A stretch of 39,159 nucleotides of DNA from Candidatus Sulfotelmatobacter sp. (lineage in GTDB: Bacteria > Acidobacteriota > Terriglobia > Terriglobales > Acidobacteriaceae). Location: NCBI GenBank assembly GCA_030041215.1, contig JASHOH010000074.1:1-39159 (forward strand), written 5' to 3'. The position numbers and the translations under genes are program-made. Below, in pieces: positions 31,733 through 39,071 of the stretch. The notes beneath the pieces are model-generated. The model did no database searches, had not been told where the DNA came from, and was given only the letters and a program-made list of their open reading frames with translations. Within the stretch, counting starts at the first letter, position 1. Each line of letters begins with the position of its first letter.

Positions 31733-31840
31733 CTAAATGTCGACATCCCGCTGAGGATCGACAATGACGGCCTCGCCCTCGGAGGCGAGCATGTAAGAGG
31801 CATGTGCCAAACATCCGAGATAGAACTGTTCGAAGTACAT
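31733..31840 (-). pseudogene. Truncated N-terminus of an MBL-fold persulfide dioxygenase/rhodanese-like gene
   Basis: From the ATG at 31840, with GGGGAGGGC directly upstream, the frame encodes 35 residues, MYFEQFYLGCLAHASYMLAS then EGEAVIVDPQRDVDI, and ends in TAG at 31735-31733. This is recognisably the first strand and loop region of ETHE1-like metallo-beta-lactamase-fold hydrolases (normally about 460 residues, followed by YLEEA...ETHLHADH). After the stop no further homology is visible; a GTGCCG...CGGCAC repeat follows. So this is a gene start left after deletion, or a 35-residue peptide now on its own. Confidence 0.7.
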
Positions 31841-32007
31841 AGCCCTCCCCGTGTGCTCAGGCAATTCTACCGCTCAAAAGAGGCGAAACGACGGGAAGAG
31901 ACAGTTCAGGGACGGCCGCTGGCGAGGTAGGGAGAAAGGGGTGTCTGGCGGACACGCATGCCCGCCAAAGCAGTGGGCAAGAGTGCCCGCTCCACACAAC
32001 CCACTCT

Positions 32008-32013
32008 TATAAT
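32008..32013 (+). promoter_or_regulatory. TATAAT -10 box six bases before the start codon
   Basis: A perfect TATAAT at 32008-32013 with the ATG at 32020, so the predicted +1 falls on the A of ATG. No Shine-Dalgarno and no good -35 (around 31985-31990) is visible. This suggests a leaderless mRNA for the lipase-maturation-factor gene. Confidence 0.5.
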
Positions 32014-32019
32014 CGGCTG

Positions 32020-33624
32020 ATGCGCGTGCCTGTTATCCACTGGCTATTCGATTCACCAGCCACAGGCCCAAGCCGCCTGCTTCCACGGTGGATATTTTTG
32101 CGCGCACTTGGCCTGATTTATTTCTCGGCGTTTTTTTCGTTGATATTTCAGATTCGCGGCCTGATCGGGCCGGAGGGCATTCTGCCCGCGGGCGACTACC
32201 TTCAGACCGTTGCACAGGCTCTCGGTCACTGGCAACGCGTTTGGTATGCGCCAACGCTGCTGTGGTGGTCGAGCGGGAACGCGATGTTGAGTGGGCTGTG
32301 CTGGGTGGGGATGGCCGCTTCTTTGTTGGTGTTCCTCAATCTATGGCCGCGCATGATGCTGCTCGTCTGCTTTATATGCTTTCTGTCGTTCGTCAGCGCG
32401 GCGCAGGATTTTTCGGGCTATCAATCGGATGGCATGTTGCTGGAAGCGGGATTCATCTCGCTATTTTTCGCGCCGCCCAGCGTGCGTCCCGGCCTGGGAA
32501 GAATTCATTCGGCCTCGCGAGCCAGCCTTTTTGTTCTGCAATGGGAGTGGTTCCGCATTTATTTTGAGTCGGGGGCAGTGAAGTTGCTCAGTGGCGATCA
32601 GCAGTGGCGGCATTTCACGGCCATGGACGAGTACTACCAGAACGGCCCGCTGCCTACGTGGATCGGATGGTATGTGCAGCATCTGCCGCACAGCTTTCAT
32701 GTTGCGACTGCCGGTGCCACGTTGGCGATGGAACTGGGTATTGTGTGGATGCTGTTCTTGCCGCGGCGCTGGCGGATTGTGTGCTTCTGCATTGTGACGC
32801 CGTGGGAGATTGGAGTGATCCTTACGGCGAATTACACGTTCCTGAATTATCTTGTGATGGCTCTGGGTGTGCTGCTGCTGGACGATGACGTCGTGCTGTC
32901 AGTGCTGCCGCACTGGTTGAGAAGACGCGTTGGGATGCCAGTGGAAACTGAAGCGGCACCGGCGGCCGTCACGGAAGTGCCAAACCGTTTACGGAGGTGG
33001 ATTGAACCTTATTGGCGACCGGTGAGACTGACTGTGAGCGCACTGCTGCTTACCTGGATTTTTTATGTGACGACGGCGGAATTGATCTGGATGTTCATTA
33101 AGGCCCCACTGCCGGCTTCGCCTTTAGCAGCGCTCGAGCCTTTTCGCATCGCGAACCAATATGGGTTATTCGCGGTGATGACTCGCGGCCGGTATGAAAT
33201 CGAATTTCAGGGATCGAATGACGGGCAGAACTGGGTGGAATATCCGTTGCGATACAAGCCCCAGGCGTTGGACAAACCACCGCGCATTTATGCTCCCTAC
33301 CAGCCGCGGTTCGATTGGAACCTTTGGTTTGCGTCGTTGGGCGATTGGCGTGAGTATCCGATCGTAGCGAACACGGAAGTGCGGCTGCTGACGGGTTCCA
33401 AAGATGTGCTTGAGCTATTCGCGGGAGATCCGTTCAGCGGGAAAGCGCCCCAGCAGATTCGCGCCGTACTCTGGCAATACTGGTTCACGAGTCTGGAAGA
33501 AAAACATAAAACAGGATTATGGTGGCGAAGGCAGTTTCTTGGGCTTTACGCGCCCACGCTGGAACGTACGGCGGATGGCCGGATTCGAATTGTTGAGTTG
33601 CCTAACGTTGCGCCGAGAGACTGA
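32020..33624 (+). CDS. Lipase maturation factor (LMF1-like) family membrane protein
   Basis: 534 residues. Five or more membrane segments in the first 300 residues, then a C-terminal soluble domain. Family marks are LRALGLIYFSAFFSLIFQIR, QDFSGYQSDGMLLEAGFISL, LQWEWFRIYFESGAVKLLSG then WRHFTAMDEYYQNGPLPTWI, and the late RFDWNLWFASLGDWREYP motif. The vertebrate member helps lipases fold in the ER; the bacterial role is not established. No lipase gene is adjacent. It starts with ATG at 32020, probably leaderless. Confidence 0.92.
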   Translation: MRVPVIHWLFDSPATGPSRLLPRWIFLRALGLIYFSAFFSLIFQIRGLIGPEGILPAGDYLQTVAQALGHWQRVWYAPTLLWWSSGNAMLSGLCWVGMAASLLVFLNLWPRMMLLVCFICFLSFVSAAQDFSGYQSDGMLLEAGFISLFFAPPSVRPGLGRIHSASRASLFVLQWEWFRIYFESGAVKLLSGDQQWRHFTAMDEYYQNGPLPTWIGWYVQHLPHSFHVATAGATLAMELGIVWMLFLPRRWRIVCFCIVTPWEIGVILTANYTFLNYLVMALGVLLLDDDVVLSVLPHWLRRRVGMPVETEAAPAAVTEVPNRLRRWIEPYWRPVRLTVSALLLTWIFYVTTAELIWMFIKAPLPASPLAALEPFRIANQYGLFAVMTRGRYEIEFQGSNDGQNWVEYPLRYKPQALDKPPRIYAPYQPRFDWNLWFASLGDWREYPIVANTEVRLLTGSKDVLELFAGDPFSGKAPQQIRAVLWQYWFTSLEEKHKTGLWWRRQFLGLYAPTLERTADGRIRIVELPNVAPRD

Positions 33625-33628
33625 GAAA

Positions 33629-33725
33629 ATTGAGTAATTGAGCGACTGAGTAATTGTGTAATTGACGAAGCAGCAGCGATGAATCAGTTCAATTACTTAA
33701 TTACTAAATTTCCCAATTACTCAAT
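33629..33725. repeat. AT-rich inverted repeat covering the start region of the flavoprotein gene
   Basis: Arms 33629-33665 and 33689-33725 pair at 30 of 37 positions by my count around a 23-base loop. They are built of (G)AGTAATTG units and their complement. The likely start ATG (33724) lies at its right edge and an upstream ATG (33679) in the loop. Confidence 0.75.
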
Positions 33726-35169
33726 GAAATCGGTTTCCAAAGCGTGCGTGGTCGGGGCTGGGCCAAACGGGCTGGCGGCCGCGATTGTGTTGGGGCGAGC
33801 GGGAGCGCAGGTCGAGGTCTTTGAGGCTGAAGCTACTCCGGGCGGCGCCGTACGCACGATGGAGCTTACGCTGCCCGGGTTCCTGCACGATTTTGGATCG
33901 GCGGTGCATCCCATGGCTGTGGGATCTCCGTTTTTCTCTTCTCTGCCGCTGGAAGAACACGGACTTGAATGGATTCATTCGCTGGCGCCGCTCGCGCACC
34001 CTCTCGATGGTGGAACGGCCGTCGTGCTGGAACGTGATCTGGATGACGCCGCGAAAGTCCTCGGTCCTGACGGCGAAGCCTGGAGCAAGCTGATGCGCCC
34101 TTTCGCTGAGCATTGGCGTGAATTTGCACCGGAGGTGTTGCGGCCGCTGCCTGCGATCCCGGTGCATCCGCTGCTTATGGCGCGATTCGGAATGGTGGCG
34201 TTGCTCTCCGCGAAATCGATTGCGAGCCGCTTCAGCAGCGAACGCACGCGGGCGCTGTTTGCGGGGTTTGCGGCGCACTCGTTTCTTGCGCTGGATGAGG
34301 TGGTGAGTGGCGCATTCGGCATGATGATGGCAATCTCGGCACACGCGGTCGGATGGCCGATCGCGCGCGGAGGGTCGCAATCGCTGACGAATGCACTGTG
34401 CAGTTATCTTTCAACGCTGGGTGGCAAGGTTACGACTTCGGCGCGGGTGGAGTCACTGGCGGCGTTGTCAGGCTATGACGTGACTCTCTGTGATGTCACG
34501 CCGCGGCAACTTTTGAAGATCGGCGGAGAACGGTTGTCGGAAAGCTACTGTCGCCAACTCGGCAAATTCCGATACGGTCCCGGCGTATTCAAAGTCGATT
34601 ACGCGTTGCGTGAGCCGATTCCGTGGAAAGCGTCGGAATGCTTACGCTCGGCGTGCGTGCATTTGGGTGGCAGCTTTGAAGAGATCGCGGCATCGGAAAA
34701 ATCGGTGCGCAGGGGCCAACATCCCGAGCGTCCATTTGTTTTGCTGGCGCAGCCGAGCTTGTTCGATCCCACGCGCGCCCCTGCGGGAAAGCACACGGCT
34801 TGGGCGTACTGTCACGTGCCTAATGGATCGACGGCAGACATGCTGCCGAGGATCGAGGACCAGATCGAGCGCTTCGCGCCGGGATTCCGCGAAACGGTTC
34901 TCGCGCGGCGCACTTTCTCGACCGCGGAACTCGAAAGAATGGATGCGAACCTGGTCGGCGGCGACATTGCTGGCGGGGTGATCGACATTCGTCAGTTTCT
35001 GTTTCGGCCAACATGGCGGCATTACGGGACTTCTGCCACGGATATCTATATCTGTTCTGCTTCGACTCCGCCAGGGGGAAGCGTGCATGGCATGTGCGGG
35101 TACCACGCGGCAAAGGTGGCGCTTTCTTACTTGTCTGAGCGGGATTCAGGCACAGCGGGCAGGGAATGA
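33724..35169 (+). CDS. Phytoene desaturase-like FAD-dependent oxidoreductase
   Basis: 481 residues. The dinucleotide-binding motif CVVGAGPNGLAAAIVLGRAG followed by AQVEVFEAEATPGGAVRT (residues 8-45) is the NAD(P)/FAD motif of the CrtI/NDP-like group. Other marks: HDFGSAVHPMAVGS, a GGSQSLTNALCSYLSTLGGK segment and the C-terminal TPPGGSVHGMCGYHAA motif. The substrate is not known; carotenoid genes are absent nearby. Start: the ATG at 33724 puts the GxGxxG at the usual distance; an ATG at 33679 would add 15 residues made of the AT-rich repeat. No Shine-Dalgarno for either. Confidence 0.88.
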   Translation: MKSVSKACVVGAGPNGLAAAIVLGRAGAQVEVFEAEATPGGAVRTMELTLPGFLHDFGSAVHPMAVGSPFFSSLPLEEHGLEWIHSLAPLAHPLDGGTAVVLERDLDDAAKVLGPDGEAWSKLMRPFAEHWREFAPEVLRPLPAIPVHPLLMARFGMVALLSAKSIASRFSSERTRALFAGFAAHSFLALDEVVSGAFGMMMAISAHAVGWPIARGGSQSLTNALCSYLSTLGGKVTTSARVESLAALSGYDVTLCDVTPRQLLKIGGERLSESYCRQLGKFRYGPGVFKVDYALREPIPWKASECLRSACVHLGGSFEEIAASEKSVRRGQHPERPFVLLAQPSLFDPTRAPAGKHTAWAYCHVPNGSTADMLPRIEDQIERFAPGFRETVLARRTFSTAELERMDANLVGGDIAGGVIDIRQFLFRPTWRHYGTSATDIYICSASTPPGGSVHGMCGYHAAKVALSYLSERDSGTAGRE

Positions 35170-35220
35170 GCTACTTGGCTCGTTGCGAAACTGACCGGCA
35201 AACTGGCATGCTGAAGCAAA

Positions 35221-36120
35221 ATGCCCGAATTGCCCGACATTGCTGCGTACATCACCGCGCTGGAGACGCGAATCGTTGGGCATGAGCTAAAGCACGTGCG
35301 GCTGCGCAGCCCATTTCTGCTGCGGACGGTGCAGCCTTCTTTAAGCGAGGTCGAAGGCCAGCAAGTGCGGGAGCTGCGGCGAATTGGCAAGCGCGTCGCG
35401 ATTGGGCTCGATAACGATCTGTGGGTGGTGATTCATTTAATGATCGCCGGCCGGCTGCATTGGCGGCCGCCCAATGCGAACCTGGGCGGACGCCAGAATC
35501 TGGCGGCGTTCGATTTTGCGGATGGCACTCTGCTGCTGAGCGAAGCGGGGTCGAAGCGACGGGCCTCGCTTCACATTGTCAAAGGCGAAGAAGGATTGCG
35601 TTCGGTTGATCCGGGAGGCCTCGAGACTTTGAGCGCCGATCTCGATTCATTCCGAGCGGCATTAATGGCAGAAAATCGAACGCTGAAGCGCGCTCTGACC
35701 GATCCACGCGTGGTGAGCGGAATAGGCAACGCTTACTCGGATGAGATTCTGCATGCGGCGCAGCTGTCTCCGATTGCGCTCACGCACAAGTTGAAGCCGG
35801 AAGAGTGGAAGAGATTGTTTTCGGCGGTTCGTCAGACGTTGCAGCTCTGGATCGATCGTTTGCGGCGGGAAGCTGAACACGGTTTTCCTGAAAAAGTCAC
35901 TGCATTTCGTGATGGCATGGCCGTGCATGGGCGTTACCGACAGCCGTGTCCGCGCTGCGGCGATAAAGTGCTGCGGATCCGCTACGCCGATAACGAAACC
36001 AATTACTGCGCCCGCTGCCAAACGGGAGGCAGATTACTCGCCGACCGAAGTTTGTCGCGCCTGCTGAAGTCGGACTGGCCGCGCACCTTGGATGAGTTGG
36101 AAGCGTTGAGCCGACGGTAG
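35221..36120 (+). CDS. Fpg/Nei family DNA glycosylase/AP lyase
   Basis: 299 residues. Removes oxidised bases and cuts abasic sites. The N-terminal MPELPDIAAY gives the Pro nucleophile and Glu, the H2TH region is visible (NRTLKRALTDPRVVSGIGNA then YSDEILHAAQLSP), and the C-terminal zinc finger is Cys243, Cys246, Cys263, Cys266 (CPRCGDKVLRI...NYCARCQTGG). The AVHGRYRQPC segment fits. Whether it is 8-oxoG-type (MutM) or Nei-type was not decided. Its start is 51 bases after the preceding gene. Confidence 0.93.
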   Translation: MPELPDIAAYITALETRIVGHELKHVRLRSPFLLRTVQPSLSEVEGQQVRELRRIGKRVAIGLDNDLWVVIHLMIAGRLHWRPPNANLGGRQNLAAFDFADGTLLLSEAGSKRRASLHIVKGEEGLRSVDPGGLETLSADLDSFRAALMAENRTLKRALTDPRVVSGIGNAYSDEILHAAQLSPIALTHKLKPEEWKRLFSAVRQTLQLWIDRLRREAEHGFPEKVTAFRDGMAVHGRYRQPCPRCGDKVLRIRYADNETNYCARCQTGGRLLADRSLSRLLKSDWPRTLDELEALSRR

Positions 36121-36165
36121 TGCAAAGTCCCAGCCTATGCGGAATGAAAATTCGAACAATGGGAA

Positions 36166-36242
36166 TGGCGGGGACGACGGGACTCGAACCCGCGGCCTCT
36201 GCCGTGACAGGGCAGCGTTCTAACCAACTGAACTACGTCCCC
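36166..36242 (-). tRNA. tRNA-Asp (anticodon GTC)
   Basis: 77 bases including an encoded CCA. The acceptor stem GGGGACG/CGTCCCC pairs perfectly, the D-arm is GTTCAGTTGGTTAGAAC, the anticodon stem CTGCC/GGCAG encloses CT-GTC-AC, and the T-arm is CGCGGGTTCGAGTCCCG. Discriminator G, as expected for Asp. Confidence 0.95.
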
Positions 36243-36641
36243 TCTTGCCAAGTGGTCAATCGTTTCTGCTTTTCTATTTTCCCCATCCATCATAATCGAA
36301 AATAATCGCCATGGCTATTCGCCGCGCGCGGTGCTTCGGCAAACTCGTTTGCAAAGCTTTGCCAAACTTGAAGCAACTCCGCCGCCGCAGTTGAGGACTA
36401 ATTGCAAGTCAACCGGATGATTCCGCCCACGCTCGCGTGCATCCTATCGCTGGCGATCGATCGCTACGGATTGTTCCGCATGAGCTTTCATCTGGTTAAC
36501 TTGCACCGCGTCCTCGAAGCTCTGCTGCTGATCGCCGGCGTTATGCTGATCGCCAAGTATTGAGTTGCACTTGGGACGACCGTCGAAAAACCTGAAAATC
36601 CCCGCGCCATATCGTAAGATGCGTGTGTCAAGACAACTTCC
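36243..36641. other. Intergenic region after tRNA-Asp
   Basis: 399 bases. Contains a transporter C-terminal fragment (36417-36563, separate entry). TAAGAT at about 36615 could be a -10 box for the gene at 36642. Nothing else seen. Confidence 0.5.
36417..36563 (+). pseudogene. C-terminal fragment of a small DMT/YdcZ-like (DUF606) membrane transporter
   Basis: A 48-residue frame from ATG 36417 to TGA 36563: MIPPTLACILSLAIDRYGLF ... LHRVLEALLLIAGVMLIAKY. The pattern SL-x-IDR-YGL-F ... R-LEALLLIAGV-LI resembles the last helix and preceding loop of YdcZ-type DMT transporters. The frame is closed by TAA shortly upstream and no transporter body is found, so it is a remnant. No Shine-Dalgarno. Identification from pattern only. 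Confidence 0.45.
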
Positions 36642-37907
36642 GTGGAACTCTACCAGCGCCTTCCGCCAGAGGTTCTCAAAATTGCTCTAGTCTTATTCTT
36701 GTCGTTCCTCATCGGACTTGAGCGCGAAGAGCACAAGCTCACCGACCGTACCTACTCATTCGGTGGAGTCCGCACCTTCCCTCTTATCGGGCTGATCGGC
36801 TATTCCCTGGCACTGCTGTGCGGACCTCAACTGCTTCCGCTCATCATCGGCTTTCTCGTGGTGGCCGGATTTCTGCTGCTGTCGTACTGGCACAAACTGC
36901 AATCGATGGAAAGTCCCGGTGTCACCACAGAAATGTCGGGCCTCACCACATTTCTTGTGGGCGCGCTGGTCTATCACGAGCACTTTTGGACCGCGACTGC
37001 GCTCAGCGTGGCCAGCCTGCTGCTGCTCGATCTGAAAGAGGGCCTTGAGAGACTAGCAGGCCGCGTTGATTCGGATGAGATTCTCACCTTCGCGAAGTTT
37101 CTGCTGCTGACGGGCGTGATCCTGCCGGTCCTTCCGAACCACGACTACACCCGGTTTCATATCAATCCGTTCAAGACGTGGCTGGTAGTGGTTGCGGTCA
37201 GCTCGATTTCGTACGCCAGCTACGTGCTGCAAAAACTTACGAAGAAAACCGGCGGCATCGTGCTGGCAGCGCTGCTCGGCGGCGGTTATTCTTCGACGGT
37301 CACGACCGTAGTGATGGCGCGTCGTGCCGCACGCGAACACCAGCCCCATCTTTTTGCCGGAAGCATACTGATCGCCTCGGGCGCGATGTATGTGCGGCTG
37401 ATTGTGCTGCTGGCGCTGTTCAATCGTCAACTGCTGTCGCTGCTGGCGCCTTCGTTCCTGATTTTGGCGGGGCTGGCGATTGGCGTCGGCTGGCTTTGGA
37501 CGCGCCGGGCAGATCCCAACGCCAGGAACGTGGTGCCCGAGTACGAGCCGAAAAATCCGCTGGAGTTGAAGACCGCATTTTTATTCGCCGCGCTGTTTGT
37601 CGCGATGGTGATCGCCACGCAGATGGCGGTGACTTATCTGGGCAAAGGCGGCCTAAATACGCTGGCGGCCATTATGGGTGTTACCGACGTCGATCCGTTC
37701 ATTATGGGGATGACGCAGGCCGCGGGCACGCTCACGCCGCTGAAAACGGCCGCAGGTGCGATTCTGATCGCCACCTCAAGCAACAACCTGATGAAGGGGA
37801 TCTATGCCTACAGCCTCGCGGACCGAAAAACGGGCAGGCAGGCGCTGGCGCTATTAGCGGGGCTGGCAGTGGCTGGGCTGGTGCCACTGCTGTGGCTGGG
37901 GAAGTGA
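36642..37907 (+). CDS. MgtC/SapB-type N-terminal domain plus DUF4010 membrane protein
   Basis: 421 residues, about 11 hydrophobic segments. The N-terminal KIALVLFLSFLIGLEREE then HK...FGGVRTFPLIGLIGY is the MgtC/SapB signature; the remainder (DEILTFAKFLLLTGVILPVL, GGYSSTVTTVVMARRA, SSNNLMKGIYAYSLADRK) is DUF4010. MgtC proteins act in magnesium limitation and F-ATPase regulation, but the DUF4010 fusions are uncharacterised. The GTG start at 36642 is not preceded by a clear Shine-Dalgarno. It is the last clearly chromosomal gene before the probable integration boundary. Confidence 0.92.
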   Translation: MELYQRLPPEVLKIALVLFLSFLIGLEREEHKLTDRTYSFGGVRTFPLIGLIGYSLALLCGPQLLPLIIGFLVVAGFLLLSYWHKLQSMESPGVTTEMSGLTTFLVGALVYHEHFWTATALSVASLLLLDLKEGLERLAGRVDSDEILTFAKFLLLTGVILPVLPNHDYTRFHINPFKTWLVVVAVSSISYASYVLQKLTKKTGGIVLAALLGGGYSSTVTTVVMARRAAREHQPHLFAGSILIASGAMYVRLIVLLALFNRQLLSLLAPSFLILAGLAIGVGWLWTRRADPNARNVVPEYEPKNPLELKTAFLFAALFVAMVIATQMAVTYLGKGGLNTLAAIMGVTDVDPFIMGMTQAAGTLTPLKTAAGAILIATSSNNLMKGIYAYSLADRKTGRQALALLAGLAVAGLVPLLWLGK

Positions 37908-37915
37908 ACTGGCTT

Positions 37916-37940
37916 TGGTGGGCAGTGCAGGACTCTCACC
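37916..37940 (-). other. tRNA 3'-end-like fragment, candidate attachment site
   Basis: On the - strand the sequence ends GAGTCCTGCACTGCCCACCA: 3' part of a T-loop and T-stem, an acceptor strand ACTGCCC, discriminator A and CCA, as in tRNAs whose acceptor begins GGGCAGT. The 5' half of a tRNA is absent. The CCA end points to the chromosomal mgtC-type gene and the other side to an excisionase-like gene. That is the orientation expected for the distal att site of an element inserted in a tRNA 3' end. Confidence 0.5.
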
Positions 37941-38018
37941 AGCCATGATTCCAAAGGACTTGCGGCACTAGCAGAATTGTAGCACGCGCAAAATGCTATC
38001 AAAAATGGGCAAAATCGC

Positions 38019-38043
38019 AAGCTCGGAATGTAGCACCGAGCTT
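38019..38043. terminator. Hairpin possibly ending transcripts from one or both sides
   Basis: A perfect 8-bp stem AAGCTCGG / CCGAGCTT with a 9-base loop, 112 bases after the mgtC-type gene and 37 bases after the convergent small gene. On the - strand it is followed by GCGATTTTG, only weakly T-rich. Terminator role is a guess. Confidence 0.35.
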
Positions 38044-38079
38044 CTTGACCTGCGTGTGCGGGTTTCGTCACAAAGGCGT

Positions 38080-38322
38080 TCATCGATTCACGCCACTGAT
38101 CCCCGCTCGAAGCCCGCGTCGATCTTTCTGGCGTGCGACTTGAATTCCTGCGTCGATTGCTGACTCCTGCGTTGGGAGTGAGTTGGGCAAATAGAAGTCG
38201 GTTTCCATGACCCCATCAGCATCGTGCTCCTCGATGAAGAACTCTGCCGAGAATCCGCCGTCCTGTAGCTCGTGTGATCGCGCCACAATGACGTAGCCCT
38301 TGTAACCCTCACGCCGCGTCAT
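38080..38322 (-). CDS. Small hypothetical protein, island-type
   Basis: 80 residues from the ATG at 38322: MTRREGYKGYVIVARSHELQ, DGGFSAEFFIEEHDADGVME, and an AIDAGIQVARQKDRR end. The layout (YKGY.I...H.L.DG.FSA.. ...EAI.AG...AR..ID) recalls small DUF proteins of about 80 residues common in proteobacterial accessory regions. Function unknown. The upstream 42 codons of the open frame are not conserved-looking. A GGATC purine patch lies before the ATG. Confidence 0.55.
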   Translation of the reverse strand: MTRREGYKGYVIVARSHELQDGGFSAEFFIEEHDADGVMETDFYLPNSLPTQESAIDAGIQVARQKDRRGLRAGISGVNR

Positions 38323-38590
38323 GATCCAACTCTCACGCTTCAATCTATCGTACCTTCGGTCTTGGCGATGCCTTCTGCAAACGCCGTCTGCTCGTCTCAT
38401 ATCTCGTGACGCGAAGAGCGACTCTGATTGCTTCAGCTCGCTGGACAACCTTAACGCGCAGTTGCTATTCCCCGTCCTTGACTTCGTTCATGAAGCTTGC
38501 AGCGGCATCCGCAGCGACTCCTCGATCCTTCATGGTATAGTCTGCAAACGCGGCGGCGAGTAGATCAGATCAGTTGTGAGAACGGACTCA

Positions 38591-38845
38591 ATGGAACATC
38601 TTGGCTTCCCTTCCCGGGAAGCTTATGTAGACGCTAAAGAAGGCGCGGCGTTTCTGCGTATTCATGCCAAAACTTTGATGCGGCTTGCGCGAGAACGTCG
38701 AGTGCCAGCGTACTCATTCGGCGAGGGAACTCGCCATCACTGGCGCTTCCTTCTGTCGGATCTAGATGAATGGATGAAAAAGCAGGGAAATCTGCACGCA
38801 GATCGAGCCGTACTGGAGAATAAGCGCAAACGTCGCGGCAAGTGA
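38591..38845 (+). CDS. Excisionase-like helix-turn-helix protein
   Basis: 84 residues from the ATG at 38591 (GTG 38576 is an alternative). An HTH_17/MerR-like wing: YVDAKEGAAFLRIHAKTLMR then LARERRVPAYSFGEGTRHHW RFLLSDLDEWMKKQ in pattern, the standard form of excisionase or phage-type DNA-binding proteins, where R-P-x-Y and W-R-F close the domain. A basic tail KRKRRGK follows. Probably steers the integrase of the element beginning near 37916. No integrase gene is inside the window. Confidence 0.8.
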   Translation: MEHLGFPSREAYVDAKEGAAFLRIHAKTLMRLARERRVPAYSFGEGTRHHWRFLLSDLDEWMKKQGNLHADRAVLENKRKRRGK

Positions 38846-38864
38846 CTCTTCGCCGATTCTGTTG

Positions 38865-39071
38865 TGTGTCCCCGGTGAGTCCCCGGACGTATTTGGAACC
38901 TTTGGGCAGGTGCCTTGGATTCACGCGTTTCTCACTAAGCTCTAATGGGAGCTGTCGCCGTGAAAGCGGGATAGCTAAACGTAACTCTAACAAACTACAG
39001 GGACGCGGACGCACTGGATGACGTTCTAGAAACCGCAAGAAGCACCTTATTGTGTCCCCGATGTGTCCCCG
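38865..39071 (+). promoter_or_regulatory. Two pairs of TGWGTCCCCG motifs spaced 11 bases
   Basis: GTCCCCG occurs at 38868, 38879, 39054 and 39065. Each pair has an 11-base period, one DNA helical turn, and all four share TGWGTCCCCG in the same direction. They follow the excisionase-like gene. They may be protein-binding sites (for example integrase arm sites); the rest of 38846-39159 shows no gene I can support. Confidence 0.4.

Noticed and set aside
34118-35106. Arg-rich frames on both strands across the flavoprotein gene
   Set aside because: They overlap a well-supported FAD enzyme and show the typical Arg/Ser/Pro composition of out-of-frame translations.
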